NCBI RefSeq assembly: GCF_040954835.1
Contig: NC_090706.1
Location: 27,847,148-27,911,147 of the forward strand
Reading direction: 5' to 3'
DNA: 64,000 bases
Origin: Lepisosteus oculatus
Lineage: Eukaryota > Chordata > Actinopteri > Semionotiformes > Lepisosteidae
In this document: positions 46,370 through 59,045 of the stretch, piece by piece
Layout: the number at the start of each line of letters is the position of its first letter
Position numbering within the stretch: position 1 is the first letter of the stretch
Made by a program: the position numbers and the translations under genes
Notes under the pieces: generated by a model
The model's database searches: none
Told to the model about the DNA's origin: nothing
What the model saw: only the letters and a program-made list of their open reading frames with translations

Positions 46370-49300
46370 CCATCATGAACCTACAGCGTGGATGGAAGTC
46401 ATATTACATATACAGTTTTCTGCCACTACATGCAGTATGTTGCAATGTCCAAATTATAGTGATGATGCAAATATATACTGTTAAATATATATGTTTACAT
46501 TGGTTACATTGGTGTTAAAGCAAGCAGCTGGTAAATCCTGGAATGGATTAAACTTTGATGCTACAGGAGTCTTAGTTCACTTAGCACTTAGTTCCTGTAC
46601 TGGGCCCATAGTCACTTTGTTCAGGTGGAAATACCAGTAGCTGGCAGTCATGGTAGGTCTCCATTCACTAGATGCATTCCCAAGGTGCAGAGATATGGGG
46701 GGGCAGGGTTTCCCCACAATATCGGGGGACATCACCTCATATTCAGTCCTTCCCATTCAAGTGTGAGCTGCAAGTGGTGAGGTCAGTGAAGTAGGACATG
46801 CCATCTTGGGGGGATAAAATTAGATGGATGGCCTTTTCTATAATACAAACTTAAATACAGATGAGGAGTGAGTGCTATAAAAGGATTTATTAGGTCTGTG
46901 TTTGCTAGGGTTAATGCTCTCTGCTGTTAGTTTTTAATTATTTAACTCTTGCCCCAGGGTGCTCACAGCAAGGAGCATGTGCTTATAAGAGGGACTTTGT
47001 TTAACTTGAATTCCATGGAGATTACTGTTATGAATTCACATTATTACACAGGAGACCAAGTAGGGCATTATCTGAAATGATATTTTTGTTTTAGTTCTGA
47101 GCATGATGTGATGAAAAATAGTGACTTTGCCTGCAGCATTTCCTCTTAGTTATTTATTTATGTACTGTACAATGTATATGGTGCTCAGATATCAGAATGT
47201 GTACAAAACACTTGTATTTATACTTACACGTTCATAACCCACTGTAAGTTTGTTGCTTAGGAGGTACTTCCAAGCACAGAGCTCTTCGGTATGCATGGAG
47301 CAAAGGTTTGCTCTGTAATTCTTACAGTGTCATTGATTATGAAAGATTGCTAGGTAACACCTTATATTGAAAAATGCTGAATTCCAGTGTCAATTCATAT
47401 GACCAGACCCAAATCCTGACAATCACCTGCTCCCACTAAGGTATAAATGTTACAGTAGGCTTCCCTTCCCAGGGTTCATTGCTCAGCATTTCTCCAACAA
47501 GTTTACCGTCTCTGCTTCCCTTATCCCCTCATTTAGTTTCACCTTCCTGGAGTTCATTACTCAGCTTCTCTAAACAACCCTACTGTCTCGGTTCTTCATT
47601 AGGATTCCATTCCCGGAGTGCACTGTTCAGCATCTCTGAACAACCCCACCATCTTGGCTGTTGTAGCAAGCCCATTGGTTCATCTCACAGGAGGCTTCAG
47701 GAGGCCTCATCCTCATCCATAGGCATTGCATTGCTAGCATAAATGAATTGACTGAATAATTCAGTTATATAACGTACAATAATTCATTATATATCAATAA
47801 TGAATAACATTTCCCTAAAGGCTTTTAAAGAACACTAGACACAGTCAACAAGCGGTACTCTTTCCTTGAGCTTCAGAGATGGATGGGAAGGAAATATGCA
47901 ACGTAACTTGTTTGATTATTTGCCGCTTCTTGAAGAGGTGACAAATCACAGGGGTGACATTTACTTTCATAGTACAGCTTATGAAATGCATTTGTGGCTA
48001 TAGAATGGCCGGTCGGACTGTGATGTAGCTTTATGCGGGTCTTCATTTGCGTCCTCAGCTCTGGAGGTGTATGCGGTTAATTCAGGCTACAAACCTGCTG
48101 ATGTCCCTGTGCAAACTCAGTGGACACTCAGTGTGGGATCAGACGCCCCTGTCCTGTCCTCTTTATGGTCACCTTTGTTTCGGAGGCCTTGTTTTTGTGT
48201 TCATTGCTAGTTGAATTGTCAGTGACAGTGGCAAACAAACCATATCAGACAGGGGTAGTCAATTGGCAGATCATTGTTGAATTGTCGCAAATTGGCTGAT
48301 TATGTTCCAGTTAATATAATAATGCAATCAACATGCAGGTGGTAGACAAGACTCAACGTGGAATTGTTTTGAAGATGGCTAACTGGTTCAAGTCTTATTG
48401 TGGATGTTTTCAAGCATCAATAACCTAGCGAAATAAAAACCAGAAGCAGAATTTTTGGCATTTGTTATAAAAGATTTGTGTTTACAATTGCTCAGGGTTT
48501 CAGGGGATAATAAATCAAGCCTCCATTGTAGAGCACTATATAGTATTTCAAGCATTAAATATGAGGATAACACAGGAACCTGTTGCAGCTGGATAATTCA
48601 TAGTGAAGCTTGAATTGTTTTGTTCTGCACTTTCCCTTTCAGCCTAATTTGTATTCCTTTTGCTGTGGTTTCCCTGATAAAGAATTTGGCATTCCATGTT
48701 ACTTCTGATGGATTAAGGCTTAAAAAGCAATGGGTTTTTGGAGCATTTATTATTTTTTGGGTGTAGTTTTAGTGTGTCATTTGTGAATGCACAGTGGAAA
48801 ACAAAATGAAAACATCTGTTGCTCCAGATACCATAGTGCTGTCTGACATGTCATCATTCAGCACTATTTAGTTGGTCTCTTGAGTTTAGATAACAATGCT
48901 GTGAAACAAAAGAGGAAGAGGAAAAGCTAAAGAAAACAAAAACTCTGCTGCTTTTGGTGTCCAGGTGCCGCACAGGGTCTGATGACTTGATTTCTTTTGC
49001 TTCTGGGTGCTATTTTAGTGCCCAAGCCTTTTTGTAATTGTGTGTTCTATGCATAAATGGTCGCTCTCAGTCATAAGACTGCGGAAGAAGGAATTGGCGT
49101 ACATTATCCAGATAGCAGCGGATGTGATTTAGATTTTAAAATGATAACATGGGAACTTCTCTCCTTGGACATTGTAATACAGCACGTTACATTTGTTCCT
49201 TTAGCCTCCAATTTCCTGGATAATATACTGGACATAAGGAATCAAAGAAGAGGTTAGCTTTGTTGATTGCTAGTGCCATTTTAAACCAAGAATGTAGTCC

Positions 49301-51450
49301 AACAATAACAAGCAGGGTCTCGGGGTATCCGCTTCAACAACATAGCTGGACAGCTTGTTCCATACTCCCCCAACCCTTTGTGTAATGTGGTGACTCCAAC
49401 TCTCAGTTCTGTACGCACTTCCCTGAAGTTTCCACTACAGTTTCTGTTTGGCTGTTGATCCTGAAGATCCTGGATGATTTAAGAGAAAAAGTTAAATTTG
49501 CAACACACATTTCTACTTGGGCTGTTTTCTTAACATGGCCCTAGTTAAAGATCTGTGAAGGTGTGCTGTGGAGAATGCAGAGACTGAAGTAAAGTTGAGT
49601 GAAACCATGGTAAAAACACAGTAATGGAAATGGACATATGGTCAGTCATGGTATAAAATGGATTGAAATGTGGTAAAAGTGTGGAAGCAGCTGGTAATGA
49701 AAAATGTTGCACACATGCAAGAAATTATTATTATAATAGTGGTGATGGTGTTTTAACATGATAAAACCATGAGAAACCTATGAAAACACTAAGGTAAACC
49801 TTCGCAACCAAATCAAACAAGAGGTTAGCTTTGTTGATTGCTACTGACATTTTAAAACAAAAATGTTGTGCAACAATTTCATGAAGGATCTCTTTGTGTA
49901 AAGTCTCACCCCCTGTTCTAGGACTGAGAAATGTCTAAATGTAAACTTGAGATTAGCGGGGGGGTGGGTGGGGGTGATCTATGTAGGATCTATATGGCTG
50001 TACTGTAGCTCAGTGGGCATTGGTAGGATTAATACACTGAGTTGGTTTCCAAGGCTTTGGGGAGAGCTGTCTGACCAGGAATGTCAAACTATAAGAAAGG
50101 GAAGAATCCTCTTGAGACACCTCACTACCATGGAGAAACCACGAGTCCAGTAAGTGAAAATAAAAAAGTGGGCAGCTGATATTAGCATGGAAAAAGATTT
50201 ATTTTATTTTATTTTCTATCATTAATGTTATCACATTTTTTACCACAAAAACATTTTGTATATTTTACATGTTACAGGAGACATAAATTGTTGATATGTT
50301 GTTTCCACATCTGTCAGTTATTTATGAACAGGAAAATACAGTATTTCCCATCCCCTTCTAGAGTTTGGATTTTGAATCAGTCTCTTTTTTTTCTCCTTTT
50401 GAGATGATGAAATATTTGTCTTATTTTTTTACTGATCCAAGTGATTTCTTCCAAGCTGAACAAGGCTGAGGGGCATCAGTCCTGAAAGCTTGCCTCAGTA
50501 AAGGTGCATCATGGTTCTGTAGGTTTACCAAGCCTCTACTTTTTGTGACCCTCTTCACCACATTTCTCTTCTATTGCCGTGAACTCACCACGACGTGCAG
50601 ATTTTCACTCACCCTCAGTGCGTACTGCTCCCTTGCAGGACCTGACTCATTGCGATGGTGATGTTTCCGTGAGGGCGAATGTGCAAGTCATAGTGTGCTG
50701 CCCGCCCTTGGGGGAGCTCTCTTACTCCGCTTGTGTCTTTGCTCCGTCCTTGTCGCGTCTGCGGCGGAGCCTGCTTCCACAGTCTGGGACTGTCCCACCT
50801 GCTCAGACAACACCCTGCCCAGGTCGGCGTAGGTCACTGCTATTTTGTTTTTGTGCCTGCAGGGGGGGGGAGAGGAGTACCCTCTCCTGATGCCCGTGCA
50901 TTAATCACGTAGTATCAAAAGCTACATTGCGCACCTGGATGCACACGGGTGCTTGGGATTCGTTGCACTTTTATAAAAAAATAAACTCAACTAAGATGGG
51001 GAGTTGGGGGAAAGCTGTTTTGCAGAAACGATCTTCTCTGCCGCCCTTTAAGGTTAGTAAGGGACAGGGCAGACGCAGACAAGCTGGCCACGCTGCTGAC
51101 CCCTAGAGTGCGGTTTTGCACTGTCAGCACTGAGGAAAAGACAAACCTGCTGCAGACAGACAGAGGAGGTGGCTTGGAAAATAACAATAAGCACAGTGTG
51201 ATTGATTCCCTTGCAGAATGTCCGTAAAAGCCTGCCATTCTCTTTTTTTAGCCTTCCCTTCCATCGTATTCCCATTTATTTTAGGTCTTGGCAGCCCGCT
51301 CAATTTAACAGATGCCTTAGGCTGTTTATTCATTTAATACTATTTTATAATTTTGACATTTCATTTTCACCCTACTATGCTGAGCTTGTGGGGCTGCTTT
51401 TTGCTTTCTTTATATTATAAGCAAGTTGCCATGTCATGTAATTTGCCAAA
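46370..51450 (+). other. long ppp2r2b intronic stretch
   Basis: No exon is recognised. It contains a pair of about 70-bp direct repeats at about 49250 and 49802, and a LINE-tail-like fragment at about 49330-49470 (reverse: GTATGGAACAAGCTGTCC). The 103-codon frame at 50579 lies in a GC-richer patch and has no domain. Confidence 0.4.
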
Positions 51451-51454
51451 CCGC

Positions 51455-51725
51455 TTTATACCATAAGGTGTCGGAAGAAAGCCGGAGCCTACCCGGCACG
51501 CAACGAGTAGAGGCGGGGTACACCCTGGACAGGACGCCAGTCCATCACAGGGCCAGTGCAAGCCAATCACACATGGGGACAATTAGGAGGCCAAGGTAAA
51601 GGCCGAGGGGGAAAATTTGGCCCGGAAACCAGGATAACTCCCTACTCTTATCGAGAAATGCCCAGGGATCTTTAATGACCACTGAGAGTCAGGACCTCGG
51701 TTTAACCTCAGTCTGAAAGATGGTA
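51455..51725 (-). repeat. chimeric SINE: TGGA-tail SINE 3' part joined to 5S-SINE body
   Basis: The left part (51470-51555: GCCGGAGCCTACCCGGCACG, ACACCCTGGACAGGACGCC, AGTCCATCACAGGG) belongs to the TGGA-tail SINE. The right part (51575-51725: GGGGACAATTAGGAGGCC, TCGAGAAATGCCCAGGG, TTTAATGACCACTGAGAGTC) belongs to the 5S-SINE. Both are in the same orientation. Confidence 0.6.
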
Positions 51726-51729
51726 TAAG

Positions 51730-52705
51730 GATGTTTTTCCAAATAATAAAGAAAAATCTTTTGCAAAGTTTCTTTGTACAAAAACAAGTGTCTGGGAAGG
51801 GTCTTGTGTGGGTTAAAATAAAAAGACTATTTACAGCCATCCTGACAATAGCACTCCATAAGAGAGATAAAGGGAAGATATATTCTAATTATCTCTAGCT
51901 TATTAGAGATAATTATCCCCCTGTGAATTAGATTTTTAACAGCACCACTAGCAGATTGAAAATAGGTTTCACTGCAAATAAATTTCAGATAATTCTTTTC
52001 CGTAGGAGATCATTATTGTAATTAACGCTGGATTGCATCTTTTTATCTTAAAATAAAAAGAACTGTCTATTGGATGCTCACCAATTTGTACTAACACCAA
52101 AGAAAACCAATTTGTTCTTTCAGGTCATGTCTATGGGTGCATAGAGATACAGTGGTCAGAGAGCTGGCGGTCTTGTTGTGGCGGGAGAACTGCACATACG
52201 GAAATGTGAGCTCACACACACTTTGTAAAACATGGGCTTTGGAAAATAATGCTATTGGAGGAGAAATGGTTTCTGAAAAAAACAACAATCTGGTTTAAAG
52301 CTGTAAAAGGCTAGTAAAGTTACTCCCTGTGTGCTTCTTCCCATCTAGTGGTTATCGCAGCAGAAAGAGCAGGGCTTAGGTTTTGAAGCTGAGCTCTGTG
52401 AAGACTGCAAGATCAGCGATGGTAACAGCGATTGCCCTGATGTATTCAAAATAGCTGACTGGGTGACTGGGCTGCTGTCGCCATCGCTGTTTCAAAGCGG
52501 AACAACGAGGTAGGCAAGGTCTCCCTGTTGATTTGAGGTTGTGCAGGAGCCTTCTTGGCAGTGCAGACAAACGCTTGCCACAATGCACGAGAGTAGTACG
52601 CCGTTCTTGGTAGTGACCCAAGCTGTCAGATATTCCGAGATTTTACATGGTTAAGTCATGGCTGGTTGTAATGGGTAGCATGTCTACTAGAGAAAAAAAT
52701 CTAAT
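51730..52705 (+). other. ppp2r2b intronic DNA
   Basis: No exon or clear repeat is recognised up to the mini LTR element. Confidence 0.4.
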
Positions 52706-52710
52706 AATAA

Positions 52711-53244
52711 TGTAACGCAACGGGGGCTCAGGCGGGCGCCCTTGCCGCATTAGGTCGGCCCCTGCACCGTCCGGGGCTCGAACCCGGGACTTCCGCGTCT
52801 CTCTGCAGCGACCTAGCCCCGTGAGCCAAAGAGAGATCTCTCTACAGCCCAGTAGCTGTAGTCCTGCTATCACAGGGAAGGGCGGTGACGTCACCCGCTC
52901 TGGTACGCCGGCTCTTACACAGTGCCTGTCGGCCGTAAGCGTTACACTCTCCCCCGCTTAAATCGCCGTCCCCGGCGAAGGGCTATCCCGCCCCGCTTCT
53001 GACACCAATGTAACGCAACGGGGGCTCAGGCGGGCGCCCTTGCCGCATTAGGTCGGCCCCTGCACCGTCCGGGGCTCGAACCCGGGACTTCCGCGTCTCT
53101 CTGCAGCGACCTAGCCCCGTGAGCCAAAGAGAGATCTCTCTACAGCCCAGTAGCTGTGGTCCTGCTATCACAGGGAAGGGCGGTGACGTCACCCGCTCTG
53201 GTACGCCGGCTCTTACACAGTGCCTGTCGGCCGTAAGCGTTACA
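52711..53244 (-). mobile_element. TRIM-like mini LTR retrotransposon with tRNA-like promoter in its LTRs
   Basis: Two direct repeats, 52711-52946 and 53009-53244, are each 236 bp and differ at one base (A at 52860, G at 53158). Each starts TGTAACGC and ends GCGTTACA. The 62 bp between them contain, read on the minus strand, TGGTGTCAGAAGCGGGG beginning one base after the first LTR, which fits a primer-binding site for the 3' end of tRNA-Leu. A purine tract (GCGGGGGAGAG) stands directly before the second LTR. There is no coding capacity. Within each repeat the minus strand carries a B box (GGTTCGAGCCC) in a perfect 5-bp T-arm-like stem, and an A-box-like TGGCTCACGGGG about 44 bp before it, the usual tRNA spacing. 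It sits in the triplet tail of the adjacent 5S SINE. Confidence 0.75.
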
Positions 53245-53722
53245 ATAATAATAATAATAATTGCTTATACTTATATAGCGCTTTTCTGGACACTCCACTC
53301 AAAGCGCTTTACAGGTAATGGGGACTCCCCTCCACCACCACCAATGTGCAGCATCCACCTGGATGATGTGACGGCAGCCATAGCGCGCCAGAACGCTCAC
53401 CACACATCAGCTATCAGTGGGGAGAAGAACAAAGTAATGTAGCCAATTCATAGAGGGGGATTATTAGGAGGCCATGATTGGTAAGGGCCAATGGGAAATT
53501 TGGCCAGGAAGCCGGGGTTACCCTACTCTTTTCGAGAAACGCCCTGGGATTTTTAATGACCACAGAGAGTCAGGACCTCGGTTTTACGTCTCATCCGAAG
53601 GACGGCGCCTGTTTACAGTACAGTGTCCCCGTCACTATACTGGGGCATTAGGACCCACATGGAACACAGGGTGAGCGCCCCCTGTTGGCCCCACTAACAC
53701 CTCTAAGCAGCAACCTTAATAA
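53245..53722 (-). repeat. 5S-derived SINE, reverse copy
   Basis: Begins with the AAT-triplet tail and AATTGCTTATACTTATATAG, continues with CAAAGCGCTTTACAGG, CATCCACCTGGATGATG and GAGTCAGGACCTCGGTTTTA, and ends GCGCCCCCTGTTGGCCCCAC, TAACACCTC, AGCAGCAACCTTA. Most of the 5S head is missing. The mini LTR element is inserted in its tail. Confidence 0.8.
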
Positions 53723-53754
53723 CGCAACTCGGTTTCTGGATGAGTCCTGAATGA

Positions 53755-54030
53755 GGCTGGGTGGCACGGTGGTGCAGGGATTGGCATTGCTGCTTCGTAG
53801 CGCTGGGACCCTGTGTTCAATTCCAGACCTGAGGAGCTATCTGTGTGGAGTTTGTGTGTTCTCCCCTTGTTCACATGGGCTTCCTCTGGTCTTCGTTTTC
53901 TTCACACAGTCCAAAAACATGCTGGTAGGTTAATTGGTTTCTGGGAAAGTTGGCCCTGGTGTGACTGTGTCTCTATCCTGTCACGGATTGCTGTCCTATC
54001 CAGAGTGAATCCTGCCTTATGCCGACATCA
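53755..54030 (+). repeat. TGGA-tail tRNA-derived SINE, 3'-truncated
   Basis: Starts GGGTGGCACGGTGGTGC, contains GTTCAATTCCAGACCTGAGG, GTGTGTTCTCCCCTTGTTC and TCCAAAAACATGCTGGTAGG, and stops after AGAGTGAATCCTGCCTTATG without the TGGA tail. Confidence 0.75.
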
Positions 54031-54034
54031 ATGT

Positions 54035-56055
54035 CGCCGCCATTATGACTGCAACAGTAACAGCTGAGTGAGCAATATTACCAGGAATCTGTATAAGTGG
54101 CACAGTTTGGTCAAATTAGATCAATTTTGTTTTTATCTCATGTCCGCGGTAATGATAAGAAAGCATCCTGTCTGCGGAGGAAATCGTAAAAAAGCAACTA
54201 CAGTGCGTGAGGCACATATATTCAAATTTAAATGGGAGAGAACACAAAGTCCTCAAAATCATTTGATCATAAACAATAGTCCCACCAAGGCAGCTGGCCC
54301 CATAAATTGGAATATTCTTCCAGAAATATCGAGCCGGTCTGTATTTTTAGCAAACATTTGTGCCCATGCGCTTGGGCGCAGGGAAGGCGTAGTGATTAAT
54401 TACATGGTGCTGGAGCTGTGTATGGAGAGCAGTCTGGCCCTGCCTTCAGGGCCCACACAGTGCAGCAGTGCTGGAGGCAGGCTGTAATTTATTAGAGAGA
54501 GGCCTTCTCCTGGTTGCGTGTCTAAATTGGAAAATAGGACTTCCGTTTCGGTGGTGGTGGTGGGGGGGGTGATGGGGGATTTGCATGGCGAGTCTGCACC
54601 CCCAAAGTCAAAAGGAGCCAAGGAAGACATATGGAAAGTGAATGAGTCTCCCAAGGAAATCGTTTTTCAAATGAATAAATCATGGAAACCACAATTCCCT
54701 CGCACCATGAGGGGGCCTCAGATGTCCCTGCAGGGTGCAGATTGATGTATTTTTAGCTCTGCTTGCCTAGATTTACCTACCCCATGTCCAGAATCTGCAG
54801 GGAGGGCGCAGGAACAGTGGCGAATGCTTCTTGTTACACGTGATTAACACTGAATGTATAATTGCCATCCTGTTGATAGATCATAGTCGTGCGCATGGTG
54901 TGTTACCAAGCTTGGTGAGAAGAATTCAGGTCCCATGCCTGTAGTACATTCAGTATTGTTGAAATGGAGGGTTATTACAAGAGCCATTGCAACCTCTGCG
55001 TTACTTTTCCCATTCACCTGTTATGGATTTATACATTCCCTGAAGAGAAAGGATCAAAAACCTTCAGCAGAGGGAGATGTGGATTGGATAGTGCATCATA
55101 TTAAAGTTCATTCTGCTCTTTAGAAGTTCAGTAGAAGCCTCCAAAAGTTTCTTGTATACCTGTAGTAACTCAGACAGCTCTTTGCAGACCATAGGTACAT
55201 GGTCATTGATCTCCACAAGGTGGGAGATGATTGGATCTCCCATTGTCCAGTGTCCAGTATTAAAACATGTAAAGCTACTGACATAGTGGCCACTCTGTGC
55301 AAGAGAATCCTGTTACCAAGGGCTGTTCAGTACGGTGTTTGGACTGCAGCTGTAAATCCAGTGTCATGTGATGGAGATCTACAACACAAACTGGCTTCTT
55401 CAGGATACAAATGGCTAAAAATAATTATTTATGGTACATTTTGATTTTTTCCTATGCCATGCTATTATTGTTATTACATTTTTAGAATTTCATAAATGAG
55501 AGACACTAACATCAATCCAGAATGAGTTAAGGACTGGGTATCTGTTCCTGTTTCAACCAGGCTATGAATAATTTTGGAGGACACTGTATATCTACATATC
55601 TACACTGTAGAACACGGAGTACCTCTTTGGACTGTTGGTACATATGTGATTTTGGCTTGCTCATTAAATCTTTCATGTGGTCCTAAAGGAGTGTTCAGAA
55701 TATACCCAGATTTCTATTGGGCAAGCTTTGCCATGGGAGTAAATACAGTGATGAAATTGCACCCCATCACACGTTTTTGCCACAGGTAAAGTACAGTATA
55801 TGCTGGGCTCACGTAAATCGGGCGACAGAGACTTTATCACCTGTGGTATTAAGAAAACTGCCTTTCTTGTTTCCTGTCAGCTTAGCCCTCTGAAGGTGAA
55901 AGTAACTAGCAGTCTTGAATTGAATGGATGTTGTACTGTAACTCCATCTTCACATCTGATCCAGAGACTCGGTAATGGCGCTGATCTGTTCTAAAGCAGC
56001 TGTTCTGAGATGCTGAGGGAGCCTGTTGTTCTGTGATCCATTTTGCGAGTGTCCC
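54035..56055 (+). other. ppp2r2b intronic DNA
   Basis: No exon is recognised. The open frames (for example 54068-54487) have no domain or splice context. Some evenly mixed stretches could be conserved non-coding elements, but only alignment would show that. Confidence 0.35.
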
Positions 56056-56060
56056 TCAGT

Positions 56061-56160
56061 GAGGGCTGTGACGTAGTGGGGTGAGGACCGTTCCTAGGTG
56101 CGAGGGCTGTGACGTAGTGGGGATAGGACCGTTCCCAGGAGCGAGGGTTGTGATGAATGA
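56061..56160 (+). repeat. 41-bp tandem repeat, about 2.5 copies
   Basis: Units start GAGGGCTGTGACGTAGTGGG at 56061 and 56102, with a partial diverged unit from 56143 (GAGGGTTGTGATG). Each full unit has a CRE-like TGACGTA. Confidence 0.85.
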
Positions 56161-56164
56161 GCAC

Positions 56165-59030
56165 ACGCAGCAGGAGTGAAACCCACACAGCTCGGATGCT
56201 GAGCGTGGGGGGAAGCCAGCTTGACGCTGCTCAAGCCCTAAAATAGAACTTCAGTTTATCACCAGGTTTTCTTTTCGCTCTCAGGTTTGTCAGTTTCTAA
56301 CACTGCTCCCAGGGGGAGCATGAATCCAGCCCAATTCAGCACTGAGCACGAAGATGTTCTGCGGGCGTAATAATCCTGTTGGAATTAATGCATTGCCAGT
56401 GGTATTTGTGATCATATTCCCAAATTATTCCTCGCATTCCCAAGGGAATCCCAAGCATGGGGTTTGAAAAGTCTGGTCCAGAAGGAAGAGTTTACCTTCT
56501 AGTCCACCAGCATCTCCTACTGTACAACAGCAGCATGACCCTCCAACAGAGGTATCTTCTGCCAGCCTGGCAGAATGTTTGACATCTGCTGAGATCAGGC
56601 TGTGAGCTGGTAATTCTGCTGTTATACACCAGATTGGCCTTGAAGAACCCTAGGCCAGCGGGGAATGCACAAAACAGTAAAACAGTTTTTAACGGCTTAA
56701 TTGTTAGCTCCTAACAGGCATAGGTTCTTTCACCCTCCAGAGTTCACACTTTACTATAGCTCTAATTATTTTTTGGTTAGAATGATCACCAAGGCTTTAA
56801 ATGTATTGCCATTAAATTAAATGCAGTTTCTTATATTACGTGCTAAGCAATGTCATATTACTTTCAAATTACATTTAACTAAAAGATAAAACCATGTAAA
56901 CAGCAAAGTCTCCTTTAAGCAGTCATAGAGCTGAACCTTAATAGAATCTATTTCTTCCAACTCCATTGTGTAGGAGATCAAAAAAAGATCATTTTTCTTC
57001 TTTTAGTATGATCATTTCTGTGGTCATCCTATAATAATTGGCATTTATTAAGATAAAGTAATACAACATAATTTAACCCTCAATAATATGCAATTTCATA
57101 TCCATAAATGTCATGTAGAATAAATCCTTACCCATAGTTCCTGCTCAGTTCCTGAGATCAGAAGAGTGGTAAAAAGCAGTCAAGATCAGTGGAGAAAAAG
57201 ATATGTAGGAGTGAAAGAAAACTATAAATGAATGCTTAATAAACATGTAAATGTCTGGTTTTCATTTGGTGAAGCTTTCCTACTGGCACCTGTTCCAGGA
57301 AGTAATTACTCATTAATTGAGTTGCTGTTGTGGTTCAAGAGCTATACAGCCCAGCCTGAAAGCTCTGCTTATACACTCCTACCCTTTCAGAGCACTGGGG
57401 CTTTCAAGCCAAGAACTACAGCCTGAAAACATCAGACTGACTGTCCAAGGCAACTGCCAGCAGATTTAATTATGCCGCACTGTAGGCTGAACAGAAATGT
57501 GTCTCTGATCTGGATTTCACCCTTGTTTTCTCTCCGAATTGAAAAGCTTAAGTGGAATGTCAAAAGAAAGCTCTCGCTCACACCCGTCAGCTCGCGAGTC
57601 AGGTGATCAGGTGTAGTTTGACTCTGCCAGTCTGGTCTCATTGTTTATTGCAGCACAGCTGCTGACACATTGAAATGCAGGGCTCATCTCAGGCAGTCTT
57701 TGCCTGTGGTTTTGTGATATGTGTTTATTTCTGGGTGTGCTCATGGCACACGAGTGAAAATGAGATTTAGCCACCACCCGAGATGGTTCCCGGAAGAACT
57801 ATGCTGTTGCCATTTCCAGAGAGAGCAAGGTTAAATGTTCGGATTTTATTTTTCACTATCCCAGTCTTCCTCAAAGTCTCTGTTTTCCTTCTCTGTCTTT
57901 GTGTTATCTTCTTTTTTTCTGTTTTTGTTATGGTTCTTACCAGCAGTACAGATACATTTTTATATCGTTTCCACCAAAAATATTTTTCAATTAGATTAAA
58001 AACTGTTTTAAATTTGAAAGAATTGTCATTTCTTATAAAGATGGAGAGGGAGTTTCAGCAACAGCGGTATAACAGCCTGAAGTCATGAGTCACTGAGGCA
58101 GGTTTCTGGGCATTACCACTGAATTTCTTTTCTCAGTAATAATAATTGTAATAAGTGTAATAAGGGCATCCTAAAAGTGGGATGACCAATGAAGAACCTA
58201 TAATTCTGTGTTTCACTATTTCTATGTCCTTCCTATCCAAGTATAAATGTCTGTCATTAGTGTAGAAGTGAAAGCTAAGATCACACTTCCTCATTTTGCC
58301 AAGTATTAACATACAGCATACGCACTGAACAGCAAGAGCCCAATGATGGTATCCTGGGGAACACCAAAGTGAACAGTTCACAATGCAGATGTCTCTATCT
58401 GTTGAGACATCCTGAATCTACAACAGTAAGAGTTAGACAAGTCTGGAGCTTTTCCAGACAAACCAGTGCAAAACTACAAATCATCTAATCACAACAAATG
58501 ACTGGACCTTTATATGCCGTCATCACAGAGAGATCTAACACCAGGCAAGAGTCTGTAGCAAGAGGAAACATCCTTACAGACTTCAAAAAAGCAATCTCAG
58601 CGCTATGACCAAAACAAAGCCCAGACTGAAATCTCTAAAGATAATCATTTCTGAGGAGAAGCCTAGATTGATGGTGGTGATAACTTTCTCAGTTACTTTA
58701 GCAAGAAAAGGAAGATGGGAAATAGCCTGATAATTTCTTTAGACCTCTGAAGGAAAGCTCATGTTTCTGCAGAAGAGATATTACTTTAGCCACTATAGAA
58801 TCTATGGGAACCATGCCTGGTTTGGAAGAGCTCCTGTATTAGGTTAGACAAGACCTAGACTGGAATGCATTACTCATATAATGGTTACAAATAAGAGAAG
58901 GTCATTCAGCCCATTTACTTGTTTGTTTTAAATGAGCTACAGTAGTTGGGATGGTTTAAATGAGTCTGGTTTCAGTGAGGAGCCAATCATACTGAATTAA
59001 GTTTTGGAGACTTTCATCCTTTATAAAAGA
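56165..59030 (+). other. ppp2r2b intronic DNA
   Basis: No exon or clear repeat is recognised. The 101-codon frame at 57783 is AT-rich and hydrophobic by composition, without a domain. Confidence 0.35.
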
Positions 59031-59045
59031 TTGTTCATCCTGGCG

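Noticed and set aside
53060-53130. Possible functional tRNA gene (B box GGTTCGAGCCC)
   Set aside because: The acceptor stem is missing and the A box deviates. The sequence occurs twice as part of a terminal repeat.
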